The notes under the pieces: generated by a model
What the model was told of the DNA's origin: nothing
The model's database searches: none
What the model saw: the letters and a program-made list of their open reading frames with translations, nothing else
Source: Euclidia mi
Taxonomy: Eukaryota; Arthropoda; Insecta; Lepidoptera; Erebidae
NCBI GenBank assembly: GCA_944739405.2
Contig: OX123196.2
Span: 54,908,196-54,972,195, forward strand
DNA length: 64,000 bases
Reading direction: 5' to 3'
Part shown: positions 42,066 to 54,236 of the stretch, piece after piece
Numbering within the stretch: position 1 is the stretch's first letter
Layout of the letters: each line of letters opens with the position of its first letter
Made by a program: the position numbers and the translations under genes

Positions 42066-42547
42066 TAGACCTTATTACTAATTTTGAATAGATTCTGCCC
42101 GCGGCTCCACCCGCCTTAAACGCCGGTTTGCAAAAAAATTGCAAGTAAGCTATAGTAGTGCTAATTTTTAAGTCCGTAGCTTTGTTTTTGCACGAGTAAT
42201 ATACACCCATTCCTTCTCACAAACTTGCGCCTATAGAACAGGAGCAGGATAGACCGAACTATTATTTTCAATACAACATCAATAAAGAAACAGCTTTCTT
42301 CGATGTACGGTACAAGACTTCGTTTACTGAACAAATCGATTGCGGGTGCGTGACTAACAGGCGAGGTGACGAGCGGCAAGATAGGCCGCGGGACAAATCG
42401 ATCCCTGTCGCGGTGTACTGTCAACTGTAGCGCTTAACTGTAGCGCTATTTGCTTCTAAATTGCTTTTTAATTAACTAATGACAGCCCTAGATTAGTATT
42501 CTAATTACGAAACAAAAATTTTTAGTTAAGTTTTCTATCATTTATGA
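42066..42547. other. Repeat-like fragment then unrecognised sequence
   Basis: 42095-42125 (CTGCCCGCGGCTCCACCCGC) resembles the start of common insect LINE 3' repeats. The rest shows nothing recognisable. Confidence 0.35.
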
Positions 42548-42905
42548 CCGGTTTACACGAACTTAGTAGCTAAGCGCTTAGTACTTGTCACTAATACTAC
42601 ATGTGTAAACAAGCGGATTAGTGCTTAGTATGCGTGTTTGTGTATAGTGCAAGTGAACAGAAAACGATCCTATTTACTAAGCGACAAGCCGATACCCCCA
42701 ACACAATTTACTAAGCACTTGTCGCTTGTTGACTGTGTGTAAACAGCTTGACAAGATAGTTAGTGACATCGTTCCATTTCGAATGTCTGGTCACTAATAA
42801 CTTCTACTGGCTCCAACGTGTAAACGGTTACTTGTTACTTGTCATATTGAGGCTTAGTATAGTGACAAATACTAAGCGCTTAGCTACTAAGTTCGTGTAA
42901 ACCGG
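42548..42905. mobile_element. MITE with ~45-bp TIRs
   Basis: CCGGTTTACACGAACTTAGT at the left is matched by its reverse complement at the right, and the match extends through AGCTAAGCGCTTAGTA and TTGTCACTA. Interior repeats the ACTAAGC/GCTTAGT motif. 358 bp, no coding capacity. The flanks share TTATGA/ATTATGA, too weak to call a TSD. Confidence 0.85.
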
Positions 42906-43334
42906 CCATTATGATCACTAGAGAAAATGTGAACTGTGTGTATGTAAGTGTAAGTTGGTAATCGTTCGATTCGACTATAGGGATGTTGACTACTAGTCAA
43001 ACTAGACACTTTTAAGAAAATGTCAAAAACATCCTTACTTTGGGTCAAAAACAATCGCTTTCTACGGAATAATTTAATTTTAGAGTTTTACTGGATGAAA
43101 AAATTAACATAATTTATTTTATTTGCAGGAAACTCCCCTATTACGTTTGATTCCAACCCCACCCCAACAACGAAATGAAACAGTAGGAAAGTTTAGTAGG
43201 AAGGTGATAACAATATGATTGTGCGTGTAGCGTTAGCCCTATGTTGACTATCGAAGATTACATCCCCACACAAGACGAAAATTTATAATAATATGATCCA
43301 CAATTTATTTTGAGTCTGGGTATCCTTGGTGTCA

Positions 43335-43405
43335 ATTGAGTAAGTGTTTATAAAGTCCTCCGCTTCACGGGATTTAATTCTCATTCGGCAGTTGTCTTTT
43401 AGAAA
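43335..43405 (+). repeat. SINE-D 3' fragment
   Basis: TATAAAGTCCTCCGCTTCAC, GGGATTTAATTC and CGGCAGTTGTCTTTTAGAAA, as at 59405-59460 and 63930-63985. The following 43406-43960 shows nothing recognisable. Confidence 0.6.
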
Positions 43406-43964
43406 AACAATTATTCTTATCGAGGGTTTCAGGTTTATCAAGCTAATAACCAGCTTAGCTCTGCCACTAAAAAGCCAAAAAATCTACACAAAATAAATGA
43501 AACGAAACACGCTGCATCAAAGGCAAGTTTACTGAAAAGAATGTTGATTTCTTATATTTTAACACTGCACAGCAAGCCAGTAAAGACCTCGGTGCTAGTT
43601 ATTATTAATTATTAAAACTGTAATTGTTACGGCCTTTGCGGCAACAACCCTTTGACCGCCCACCGTATGTATGCAAGTTAAGCTTTCAAATAACATTGCT
43701 ATAATATTTACCCCTAATTAAGGAATATGTTAATTAATTTGGCGGTAATTTGATGCACATAATTAATTTCTTACAAATTGTGTTTGCATCTGGTATTATT
43801 ATGGATGATTAAATGTTTTCCGGGTTTGAGGTTTTCTAATAAACATACAAGCTTATATTTTTTTAAATTCTATTTTAAAACAAACCTGCTACAGCGAAAT
43901 ATGATGAAGACTATTTGTTTTCTCTTCAAGTAGACCTGGATTCTTTTTTTTTCGTTTGTGTGTG

Positions 43965-44085
43965 AAGCCAACTCTGGTATTGGAGTCCTCAGGCCATTCA
44001 AAGGCCTAAGACATGGCTTAACGATCCTTGTCCTGGGACAACAACCGGAACCGACTACTTAACGTGCCCTCAAATGAAAATGCCA
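43965..44085 (+). repeat. Unclassified repeat fragment
   Basis: GCCAACTCTGGTATTGGAGT, ATGGCTTAACGATCCTTGTC and CGACTACTTAACGTGCCCTC resemble parts of insect SINE/LINE bodies but no full copy is in the window. Confidence 0.35.
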
Positions 44086-44514
44086 CACTCGTTCACCCAA
44101 CCCAGTTGCAACTTGTGCAAGCATTGCTCAACTTCAACCTTGACCTATTATAAACGGCAAGCCTAGTTTCGCTATGACACATACTCTTAATCCGGTTAAA
44201 GCTGCCGCATCAGCTAGTACCTAACATTATATGTTTAAAAATAGCGTACTACCTAGTTATTTCGAAATATATTTTCAGTCTCTACATAATAAATATTCTA
44301 AATAAGAACGATTTTTCTGTGCCAGGGACAAGCCTTATTGAATATACCGCTAATATAATTTCATTAGGTAATTTACGTCGCCTGTAACAGGTAACGAGAC
44401 TTACAAGGGTTTGTAGCGCGCTTCAAAGAGAAGCTAGCTTACCTGCGCAGCGTTCAACATTCTGCTCACAAAGAGTACGAACATGGCAGGTTAAGGACAT
44501 AGAATTTTAGATTT

Positions 44515-44760
44515 CAGATTTTATTTAGTACTAGATTTCATGCGCGGCTTCGCCTGCGTGAATTATACTTTGCACTTTAGCCTTCGCTAGCGTTTTTCAC
44601 CAATAGACAATGTGAGCCTCAGGAATCACATTGTCTTTTGGTGAAAAACGCTTAAAAATCCGTTCAGTACTTTTTTATTATTTATCAGACAGATCATACC
44701 GGATAGACAGGAAGAAAGGGTGATTTTTATAATATGTATAGATACCTACTTGTTAAGAAT
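44515..44760 (+). repeat. LINE 3' end-like repeat containing a long hairpin
   Basis: Starts ATGCGCGGCTTCGCCTGCGT, continues AAAATCCGTTCAGTACTTTT and ends near TATGTATAGATACC, the layout of common lepidopteran LINE 3' repeats. The hairpin 44589-44652 replaces or interrupts its middle. Confidence 0.5.
44589..44652. repeat. 27-bp-arm hairpin
   Basis: Arms 44589-44615 and 44626-44652 pair with one mismatch around loop GCCTCAGGAA. AGCGTTTTTCACCAATAGAC is the left arm start. Confidence 0.9.
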
Positions 44761-45230
44761 ATTTTCTTTATAATTAGCGTCAATCTATAAGATGCTTTGC
44801 CGACAGAAATGTGCTTTGTAGCTACGAAATCATCAATAACTTTTTTTGTCTAAATGTTAAGCTATCTAGAAAGAGAGAGCAGCACTAATTTATAAGGCTG
44901 TCTCTTTTGTTCGCATTGGTTATAATTATTTGACAGCTGTCAAACGAATAAATGCAATTATCCCTTACATATTCAATACGAGGACGCTTGTCGTTATAGC
45001 TCGTTATCAGTGTGTTCGACTTATCCGTATGCCTATGATTACATCTAACTGTGGGTCACGTATGTCCTGACGAAATTAATGTCGCTCCCCATCATGTTTG
45101 ACAGCACGATGTAAGGTATAAGCGACAGCGAGAGTAGCATATGAATGTAATGCTTTAACGTTACCTGATTTTAATGTAATTAATAAAATTGAGCAAAAGA
45201 TAAGGCTTTGATAAAATATAGCTGATGACA
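44761..45230. other. No element recognised; 16-bp palindrome at 44929
   Basis: TTTGACAGCTGTCAAA at 44929-44944 is perfectly palindromic. Otherwise no feature. Confidence 0.4.
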
Positions 45231-45234
45231 CAGA

Positions 45235-45570
45235 TGACTCTGCAGGCAGCGCTAGCCTAGTTAATATACCAACAGACTGCTATGCAGAGGGTAGCGGGTT
45301 CGAATCCTCAGCGCGCAGACATTTTGGAGATATGTGCGTATGAATTGTTAATAGTCCCGGTCGTCATGAAGATCTTTAACAATCGTTATAGGGCGTCAGT
45401 ACCACTAAATAAACTGACACTAGTGTAAATCATGGAATATCGCTATGCCGTTGGATTGCAAAAGTCAGTCAGGCAGTCGCTCTGTGGAAAAACTACCTAA
45501 TACTCAGCCAAAGTCGGTTAGACTAGTAAGCGGACCCCGGGTTGAAAATAGAATAACACTAGGAGAATGA
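45235..45570 (+). repeat. SINE-A, full length, plus strand
   Basis: Head GCTAGCCTAGTTAATATACC and GGGTTCGAATCCTC (B box near 45298), body GATCTTTAACAATCGTTATA, 3' end AACACTAGGAGAATGAAGAT. The stretch between GAATTGTTAAT and AGTCCCGGTCG lacks about 45 bp found in other copies. Confidence 0.85.
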
Positions 45571-46354
45571 AGATCACAGAAGACTCTACTAAAAATACTC
45601 AAGAACTGAGAAGAACCCAGACTCGATACAAAAACCGTCCAAATGCATGTCGAGCTTCATTGTGTGTGGCTCCCTCGATTGCACTGTACGCAGTGGAGGC
45701 AGATAGAAAAATAAAATGCATTATAAACCAGTCCTCTCATACCTTGTGCCTAGTAAAAACAATCGATTGGAACAAACAAACGAGTAGTGACCCCAATTAA
45801 ACCGCGATGACGGGACAAAACACGTGCGTCCGGCACGTACCCCGCCCAATATCCGCGCATTTGTGACCTAAGTCATACAACATTATTGAGGATTTAAATT
45901 GAGTTGTTGGTCCCAAGGTATGCGTTTTAAACACACACCTTGGACAGAAAGGAAATACACAGTAGATAGATAGGTAGTTGGTAGCTACCTACACAATAAA
46001 TATAACGAGTTTCCTGTACGATGAAATTTTGAAAAAAGAACATGTTGTCTGGTAGCTTTTCTGCACCTAAATGAGGAAGCAGAGCACCGAGTAAGTAGAT
46101 AGGTATTTCAAAAACAGTAGAGGTTTATTCCTTTATTTTTAACACGCTTTTCACTATTAAGGATATAATACAGCTTATCTCTTTCAAAATGCTAATGCGG
46201 ATATAAGTACTCAAATTAAATTCAATACCCTCAATTATGACGTTACAGCGGTAACTTACACATTTAAGTCAGTTAACAACTTTGACTTGGATCTTAGACC
46301 CTTTCACAAGGAATGCATGCAGATCAGCAAATGACTGCAATGGCATTAACGAAA
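45571..46354. other. No feature recognised
   Basis: The 77-codon frame 45567-45800 overlaps the SINE end and has no domain. Short tandem GTAGATAGATAGGTAGTTGG near 45962. Confidence 0.4.
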
Positions 46355-46563
46355 TCTTAATATATAAAATCCTTGCGTTACTGACTGACTGACAGACACG
46401 CTACAGCCGAAACTATTGGGCACTGGAAGCTGAAATTTGGCATGTATGTTCCTTGGGGACCGTAGGGGTGCACTAAGAAGGGATTTCCCGAAATTCCCAC
46501 GGGATCGGCCAAAACGGGTAAATTAAAAAAAAATGCAGGCGTAGCTGCTGGCGTCCTCTAGTA
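46355..46563 (-). repeat. Repeat-G, well-preserved copy (minus)
   Basis: Reverse complement of 36365-36577 with few differences, including the same GAGGACGCCAGCAGCTACGC end. Confidence 0.75.
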
Positions 46564-47310
46564 TGATATAATTAGACACGTGTCGCATAATTGTTTGTTT
46601 TGTCGCGAAATATTGCAAATTAGTTTAGGCGGCCAAAACTTTTGGGTTGTACCGTTGTATGTTTGCGGTACCCGGAAGGGAGGGTTAGGTTTGAGATGTT
46701 GCATGAAAGAGTTAAAATAAGTGGATTTCTAGGTTAAACAACATAGAAGAAAGTATTATAGAGACATCACCAACGCAAATACAACTTTTTCTGATGACTC
46801 AACGTTCAATTCGTTATGAAATAACCACATTGTACTATTAGCATAGTATACCGCATTAAGTAATTAACTGTCTCTCTTCAGGGTACTTGTCTCTTCTCAC
46901 AGGTATAAGGCTTAGACGACAATCCACAACACTAACCTTGTGTGGATGGGCAGCCTTCACATGTCTTCTGAAAACTCAGATATTCAGGTTCCTACAAGAT
47001 GTTTTCCATCAGCGTTTAGCAAGCAATGATCACTAATTTAATGCACAGTTAACTTTACTAAAGTAGTGGTGCGCCGCGTGGGTTCGACCGAAGATCCTCT
47101 TTGTGACTTAACACACTTGGCTATCAATCACTTAGCTATTGCTACAATAATTTCATACGTATCAGATCCATTTGTGATTCATCAGGAGATCCAGCTAAAA
47201 TATTAAAAAAAAACATTAAAATAATACCACTCCCAGACAAGACAATTATTGTCATACATAATTTCTAATCCCTTCAATTATTCTGCTGTTACTTTTGTTT
47301 TCTTATCCAC
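46564..47310. other. Mostly unrecognised; degraded SINE-like block 46920-47125
   Basis: GGGTTCGACCGAAG (about 47079) with TTAGCTATTGC nearby suggests an old tRNA-headed SINE on the minus strand; too diverged to assign. Confidence 0.35.
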
Positions 47311-47427
47311 CTTCATTATTTATTTATTTAATATACATCTGCTCACTACACTTACAATTGCCTAAAACGTGTAGTGAGCCATTACATTTAGGTAGGTACA
47401 TAACATTAACTTATTTTGTAATATGCA

Positions 47428-48078
47428 TTAGTCATTTTCAAAAAACATTTTACATATAATTAAGAAGATATACAATTTGGTGACAAATATTTCAACATCA
47501 GGATATTTTTCAATAATATTACTGAGCAGTGAATGCCTGAGTAGTAGGCGCGTACTGCGCGGTGCAGGTTCGTACCTGCTATGCGGCGAGTAGGCGCCGC
47601 GAGCGCACTCGCGTATATTGATTCGGTGCTGAGATCGAACAGCGTGACAACGTATTAAAGTCGTCATTTTGGTTGTGCAAAAATGAAAAATAATGTAGAA
47701 CTAATTTACATTTACGACGTAGTAATAATGTGTCTATAATGTGTGCCTACCATGCCAGACACGAACAGAGACAGATATAAATAAGGGTAGAAGCCATATA
47801 ACTTTTTGTATAAAAACCTAGCAAATGTACCCGTTCAACCATTGTGATGTACTTCTCCTCATGTGGATCTCAGATTATGGCATTATAGTCCAGAATACTG
47901 CGAACAAAGGCAAAGTACGGCAAAACAATGGCACGCCTGCTCTGAAAAAAATTGACTGCCTCATCACAAATCCCAATGCTTTTAAACCTTGCTTACAAAT
48001 TATAAAGATGTGTGCATTAAATGTCAAACATGTATCCAGAGTTACACATAAATCTCGTATTTGGCTGAATCGCACCAA
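47428..48078 (-). pseudogene. LINE RT C-terminal region, broken
   Basis: IRDLCVTLDTCLTFNAHI (the RDLGV.LD.-type block after the polymerase) opens this part at about 48060. A shifted frame has FLYKKLYGFYPYL, and the 47428-47667 frame ends HSLLSNIIEKYPDVEIF, like the C-termini of this LINE group. At least three frameshifts. Confidence 0.65.
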
Positions 48079-48160
48079 ACGGTCACCAGAAATATTTTAA
48101 TCATATGTGAGTGACCAGTGATTGTCTTACTTACTGTCTTGCATTTACTAACATTAAACT

Positions 48161-48911
48161 CTAAGCGGTTTTGTTCAGCCCAACTACCCTATCAATATCG
48201 CGCTGGAGCGCGTCACAGTCTGCCGTGCTACCGATTCCCAAGAATAATTTCAGGTCGTCAGCAAACATTAAACACTGAGCAGCTCTGACAACGCTCGGCA
48301 AGTCATTCACCATGATCTGGAACAAAGTAGGGCCCAAGACGCTACCCTGACTGACACCAGAACGAGTGTGATACGAGTCAGAGCGGTACTTACCTAGTTG
48401 CACATATTGAGTACGATTTGAAAAATAGCAAGCGAATAAGGCGAAAAGTTTAGGAGCGAAACCAAAAGCGGATAACTTCGGATATAAAAGATCATTCTGG
48501 ACCCAATTAAAAGCTTTTTTAAAATCAAAATATGTTGCGTCAATTTGCCCCAACAAAGTTGATCAAATTAGTAGTCGATTTGCCCACTCTAAACCCGTGC
48601 TGGCTCTCGCTCAGTTATTGTTTGACCTGTCTGGTGACATGACTATTTAAGAAGTACTCAAATAGCTTACCGAGCGCTGAAAGCATGGCTATAGGCCTGT
48701 AATTAACTAATTGACTCCTGGAGATATCCTTGGGTATCGGTATAACTCGAGACACCTTCCACAAACTTGGATATGTACCATTTTTTATGGCTAAGTTTAA
48801 AATATGTAACAATGGTTCCTTAAAAACGCCGATGCAGTCTTTAATAATGTAGGTCGGTAAACCATCGGGACCAATGGATGAACGAGCCTTCAACCGTTTC
48901 ACCGCATGCAA
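48161..48911 (-). pseudogene. LINE reverse transcriptase core, broken
   Basis: First part (48911-48615): SSIGPDGLPTYIIK, WKVSRVIPIPK and LVNYRPIAMLSALGKLFE. After about 58 bp with a frameshift, 48556-48161: DATYFDFKKAFNWV (first Asp), SGVSQGSVLGPTLFQIMVND and the active-site FADDLKLF. Canonical DxxKAF and FADD motifs are kept, so decay is by frameshift, not active-site change. Confidence 0.88.
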
Positions 48912-49374
48912 TAGGTCAGATTCATTGATGTGATCAAGACTTACTCGCGAGGAACAAAAATGACTTTGCCGTTATCATCGGCAAAGATATAATATCAGTT
49001 AAAAAAAAAACAGATTTGAAGTGACTTGCAAAAGCGTTTGCTGCATCTATTTGGGTCACTACTTTGCCATCACACTCAAATTCAGAACAACGCTTCGAGA
49101 CGAACGCTGGACCCTAACAAACGTCCAAAAAGTCTTCGGAACCTTTTTTATATCTGTCTCCGCGCGCTCAATAAATTTAGCATAGGCTTGCTTTATGAGT
49201 TCTTTTGTGTGTTGCCTATAGTATCGTAACATTTCCTTATTAAATTCTAAGTGAAGTTAAAAATATTTACTTTTAATATTTCTTATACTATCCGATGTTG
49301 TCGTCGACTTTGGATACGTATACTAATTGTAATAATCAGGCTGCCTTTTGATTGGGACATGAGCATTAATATAA

Positions 49375-50317
49375 TTATGATAAAAGATGAGCATAGAAAA
49401 TACCTAATGCGTCGTCAACATTGTTGCACATTAATATCTCGGACCATGATAACGTTGTCAAGCAGTCGTACAAGGCATAAAAGTTTGCACGAGAAAATTT
49501 GTATTGAGGTGAGCCATGTTGTTGTGGATCTGTGTGGGACGGCGGTGGCGGGAGTTGAGCTCGCTCAGCCGAGGGTCGCGGCACGTTCAGGCGGACCCCG
49601 AGCGGCGGTTGATGCGGGTCCGGCGGCACTAACGGCTTCACATCTCCAACAACACACACACACTCATCGCTCAAGTTGCTTAATACTAAGTCTAACATAT
49701 TTCAATAAGTATTTATAATGTTATTCTGTTGTCTCAGCTTACAAAAGGATAAAAAATAGACATAGTGTAAATTTACACTCTAACTGCACGAGTTTAGGTT
49801 GAAATCACGAAATCACCCAATACAATTACGTCTAATTTTGAATATCCTTCAATGGCGGTTTCCAATAGTGCGAAAGTGTTGAGATACTTCTCATCCTTAG
49901 AGTTAGGAGGAATATATACGACACAGAACAGAATACGTTTGTGCTTGGCTTCAATGTAACAATAGCTACGACAGTTTCTATATCGGTAGCGTAATCGCTA
50001 ATGTTCAGTATTCGTTCAACGGGGAATTGCGCCTGCACCGCCAATAATACTCCTCCCCAACCAGCATCATTAGCGCGGTCATGACGCAGCACAGTGTACT
50101 CGTCAGGAAACACTTCCCCGTCGCATATACTACTCACTAGGAAAGTCTCAGTTAAAGCGTAAATATGAGCAGATTCATGCAGTACCGATAATCTAAGCAT
50201 GTTCAATTTCGATCGTAAACCTCTACCGTTCTGGTAAAAAATTGAATAGCATTTACATTTAGGCTTGAACGTTTTGTGTATGGCTTGTGCAAACAAGGTA
50301 CTGTTTGCGAAATCCAT
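49375..50317 (-). pseudogene. LINE endonuclease and linker, broken
   Basis: 50317-49832: FYQNGRGLRSK (metal-binding Asn motif), ALTETFL (catalytic Glu), YTVLRHDR and GGVLLAVQ of an AP-type endonuclease. The GD.N region falls in a damaged stretch (49700-49830). 49698-49375: LDLVLSNL and LVPPDPHQPPL of the endonuclease end, then FYALYDCL linker sequence. The plus-strand frame 49251-49718 is a shadow. Confidence 0.82.
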
Positions 50318-50634
50318 TCCACCACAGTTTAATCTTCAGGCCAATTGTCAGAGCACAGATACTTATCTAAGCTTTTAGCTGGAACACATACTTTAAATGA
50401 AGCATAGTCACCTCGCGACTAAAGGATTTCAGCTGTACAAATGGAATTTGGACATATATAACTTAAATGTTCTAGTACTTGTTCAACTGACTTGTATTCT
50501 GTGTCTTTTATTACTGAAACTAAAGTAGGGACGACTTTAGTTTTAGTAATAAAAGACACACAATACTAACACAGAATGCGAGACTAACAAGTATTAAAGT
50601 AAAATATGTGCGTACCTGGTGCCCGCAGGTACGC

Positions 50635-50795
50635 ACATATTTTATTCTAATTTAACCGTTTCTGCCCGATCCCATCAGAATTTTGAGACATCTCTACCTA
50701 GTATGCGCTAGGTCGTAGGAATGCTCCTACGAACTCTAAGAAACATACATGCCAAATTTCAGCATTTTGCGCCTTATAGTCTCGACTGTGCCTTA
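50635..50795 (+). repeat. Repeat-G copy
   Basis: AAGAAACATACATGCCAAAT and TTTGCGCCTTATAGTCTCGA, diverged; an internal GTCGTAGGAATGCTCCTACG forms a short hairpin. Confidence 0.6.
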
Positions 50796-50945
50796 GAGGC
50801 AGCGATAGCCTGGTGGACATACCAACGGACTGCCATGCAGAGGGTATCGAATCCACGGAGCGCTTCAATGACTTTTCGAAGTTAAGTGCGTATTAAATTG
50901 TTAATTATCGCTTGCTTCGTGCCTAGGGAGCACGACTCCATACGT
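50796..50945 (+). repeat. SINE-A 5' half
   Basis: Head AGCGATAGCCTGGTGGACAT, then CATGCAGAGGGTATCGAATCC with the B box shortened, then CGCTTGCTTCGTGCC. Truncated at its 3' side. Confidence 0.75.
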
Positions 50946-53424
50946 GCAATCAAAATAATACAGATAAAAATAGATTAAACATCAATATGGTCTTTCAAAA
51001 TGACTTTATATGACCATAACCCCAAACCATAAGTCCAAATTATTCAATTTAAACGTCTTAATATCCCAAAAGCAAACGATCCAACTTTACAGGAGGAAGC
51101 CATCAAGGTGCCATCTCTTTGTATACATAGATGACACTTCGACTCCAATTTCAGCTGACGATATTCAAACAACCAAGGTATTAGCATAAAACGATCTTCG
51201 AGAATGTTCTTGTTAATTAACGTTACATTCAATATGCAGCCAGTATTACATCCAACCGTTATACCTCTGCCCTTAATGGCACGTTTAACGACACATTTGC
51301 AAAACCTTTCTTATTTTGGATAATTTTGACGTCATTGCTTTATAATCTTTTCTAACTGATTACATTTGTGGCGTTTTTGACAAGGTTTAATTATCTATTC
51401 ATGGGGTTGAAAACCAACTAAATCAATAAAAGAAAGGAAATAAGGTCATACCTAAGTTAAATTTCATACCATTGCACAATCAATGAAAACTCAAGCGTTT
51501 TTTAACAAATCTCCATAAAAATGGCGCTATCAGTAAACGCAGTAAGCAAACAATCGACTACGTAATCTTTCTAAAAACACGGTAAGGAAAATATCCTACC
51601 GCGTTTCATCCTTACCAATTCTGTTTTATTCTATCATATGATATTAATACCCTATTAACCGTTTGCGCTAGAACTCCAAAATGTCACATGTTCTATATTT
51701 GCATTCAAGCCTCCTTTTGGCAGCTTTTAGTGGCCATACAGCAAAGTACTGTTTAGGTTCATCATCGTCATCTTACATAATTATATACGGAATGACCTGT
51801 TTGGTATATATGGACTGTTTTTCATCGCAAAGTCAAACTATTGGAACTAGAAACATACAATTAGGACACTGGGATCCTTTTATGACAAAAGCTATTACTA
51901 TGGATATAGAAGTTCTGTATATATTTCATAATATAGTATTTTAAAATGTACGTTAAATTTAGTTAAATACCTAAATAATATTATGTACATTGTTATGAAA
52001 TAAAAAAAAATATTACTATGGAAGGATTTTTAATAATCCACCACTAAGGGGAAAATACAGAGGTTGAAAATTTCCTTCGAAACTCGTTAAGTTTACAATG
52101 AAAGTGCAGACAGTGTCCATTTTTCGATTCAGGAATATTATAGGCTATCAAATATTACTCCAGGATTACATCCACATCAAAACAATCATTCGGAATCCTT
52201 GTATTTTTGGTACAAAACATGTTTACAGTGATCGCACGTGACCCGGTATTGTCGTGCATTATTCAGTAATCCCCTGAATTATGCATGAGTGTGAAATTAG
52301 CCGGTGTACGCACAACGCAAATGAGTTTCGCTTTACATTTTTATTGCTCGGACACTTTTCTTTTACATAAGATTAAGCTGGTATTAAGTTTGTTTTGAAG
52401 TGTCACGCTAAAAGTGAATATTATATTGAGGTGTTAAAATAAGAAAGAAAGGAGACGAGCAAGTCGCAATAAAACGCTGAATTGGAGTATGCAAATGAAC
52501 TATAAAATACATTGAAAATAAACAATACTTACACCAAGGAAGCTTAAGTGTAACCTAAACTGTATCCCGATTGTAGCAACAAAATCGATGTATAAGTGAC
52601 AAAATACGATACTGGACTCACGTTGTCTTTATTGTTGATCGGATACGGCCCAACGGCCCAGCGAGCGGATGGGAAGCGGTACGTTTTATTAGTAAAAAGA
52701 AGAAGGGATATCCATATCCCTTCTTCTATAATATCACCTATGTATAGACAGGTATCATGGCTCTTAAGGGCCGATGATTGAATGGACGCAGCGGTGCCCT
52801 CACACTAAACGAAATATATCAGTATTTTGCGATAATATTTGAGCCGTTAGTACTCCCGGATACAGATACAGCCTATCTATATCGAACTTAGTTCATTTCT
52901 GACTAGGTTATTTAACCAAATAAGAATAAAACTGTTCGCTAAGACTCTCATCTTTTAAGAAGTTTTCAGGCTGTTGATTGTTCATCACTTGTCAACTGGG
53001 ATACAGGAAATATTAAAACGCGTAAAATTATGCTAGCCATGTCATAAAGACATATTCATAGTATAAGTGACTATCTAAACCTTTCTAAATTACCTGGAAA
53101 ATTATTAAATATAACAAAAACATTCGGTTTCCTTAAATGAAGAAATCCTTCGGGCCCCAATCTACAACACTCCAAAACAAATTAAATAATTAAAGTCTCA
53201 TAATAAAATTTTTACAACCATTGAACCTAATTATAACGTTTTATGAAGAACTAAAATATGCATTTCAATGATGCTGTATAATACTTATTTATTGATCAGA
53301 CGACACGACTGAAACAAAAAGCATTTTACCTATTTGCATTTTTATTGCTACTTACGACTTGTATATTTCTTTATGTAAAATTACAGTAAAATGTTGAGAT
53401 ACATTCCGCAGGCTTTGCTAATTT
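50946..53424. other. No element recognised; hairpin at 52698
   Basis: 2.5 kb of AT-rich sequence. Frames at 51044-51232, 51681-51944 and 52596-52781 have no domains. This and 38641-41390 are the best candidates for non-repetitive host intergenic or intronic DNA. Confidence 0.45.
52698..52727. repeat. Perfect 14-bp-arm hairpin
   Basis: AGAAGAAGGGATAT, loop CC, then its exact reverse complement. Confidence 0.9.
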
Positions 53425-53640
53425 TAGATACTACATGACTCCCGCAGCTCCGCCCGCACATTTTCTTTAATTTAACGGATCCTGGCTGATCACGTGGGAA
53501 TGCCGGGAAATCCCTTCTTAGTGCATCAGAAGATCTCCAATGAACATACATGCTAAATTGAGCTATTTACACCTAATAGTTTTGGCTATGCGCTATCTGT
53601 CAGTGAGTCAGTAAGGCAAAAAAATATATTTTCAGTTAAG
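53425..53640 (+). repeat. Repeat-G copy
   Basis: GGGAAATCCCTTCTTAGTGC, CAATGAACATACATGCTAAA and CTGTCAGTGAGTCAGTAAGG. The following 53641-54236 shows nothing recognisable. Confidence 0.65.
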
Positions 53641-54236
53641 ATTATACCAAAATGGTAGCAAAATACTAAGGATGTCATAATAATGTACTCCAGATCTTGA
53701 CAAGATCCGTTGAGTCAAGATACACTACGTACGTTTCTTGTTCTATCGAAGAATTATCAATATAGAGACAATTTGACACCAGATATCGAGATAAAAACGT
53801 TCAAAAGCGTAGCAACGTAAAGACTAGGATACTCAAAGCCACAATCTGATGTTTTGGAGGATGGAGTGTGTAACAGTGCCATCTGAAGGGGCTCCTTACA
53901 AAGCCTCAGCATGTGCACATAAAAATAACGCATGCTCTGGGTGAAGGGAAATATTTTGCTCTTTTTATTGAGATTTTATAACCATGTTGTTACTTTCATG
54001 TTTTTCAGTCTCGTTGAGAAAGCAAACGTGCAATCAACGGTCACAAAGAACACCTGAATTTGCAATTTGGATCGGACTAAACATTATACTTTTTGCTACT
54101 ACTAGCTATATTTTAACATCAATTTTTCACTATCAACGGAACAAAAGCATTCTCTTGACACCCGCAAAGAAAACATGTACAAACAAATTTCATCTGGCAA
54201 AGTCCAGCCACCCTGAAATGACAAATCAAATAAAAG

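Larger units (their letters stand above)
47315..50440 (-). mobile_element. Degraded Jockey/CR1-type LINE
   Basis: Minus-strand remnants run from an ORF1 C-terminus (about 50430-50345: SFKVCVPAKSLDK..NWPE, a block common before the ORF1 stop in this group) through endonuclease, RT and C-terminal region to a 3' UTR ending in AAATAAATAAATAA at about 47340-47315. Many frameshifts and stops, older than the LINE at 61345-63912. It matches that element in gene order but not closely in sequence. Confidence 0.85.

Noticed and set aside
49251..49718. 155-codon plus-strand frame
   Set aside because: Antisense shadow of LINE endonuclease/linker sequence that has recognisable motifs on the minus strand.
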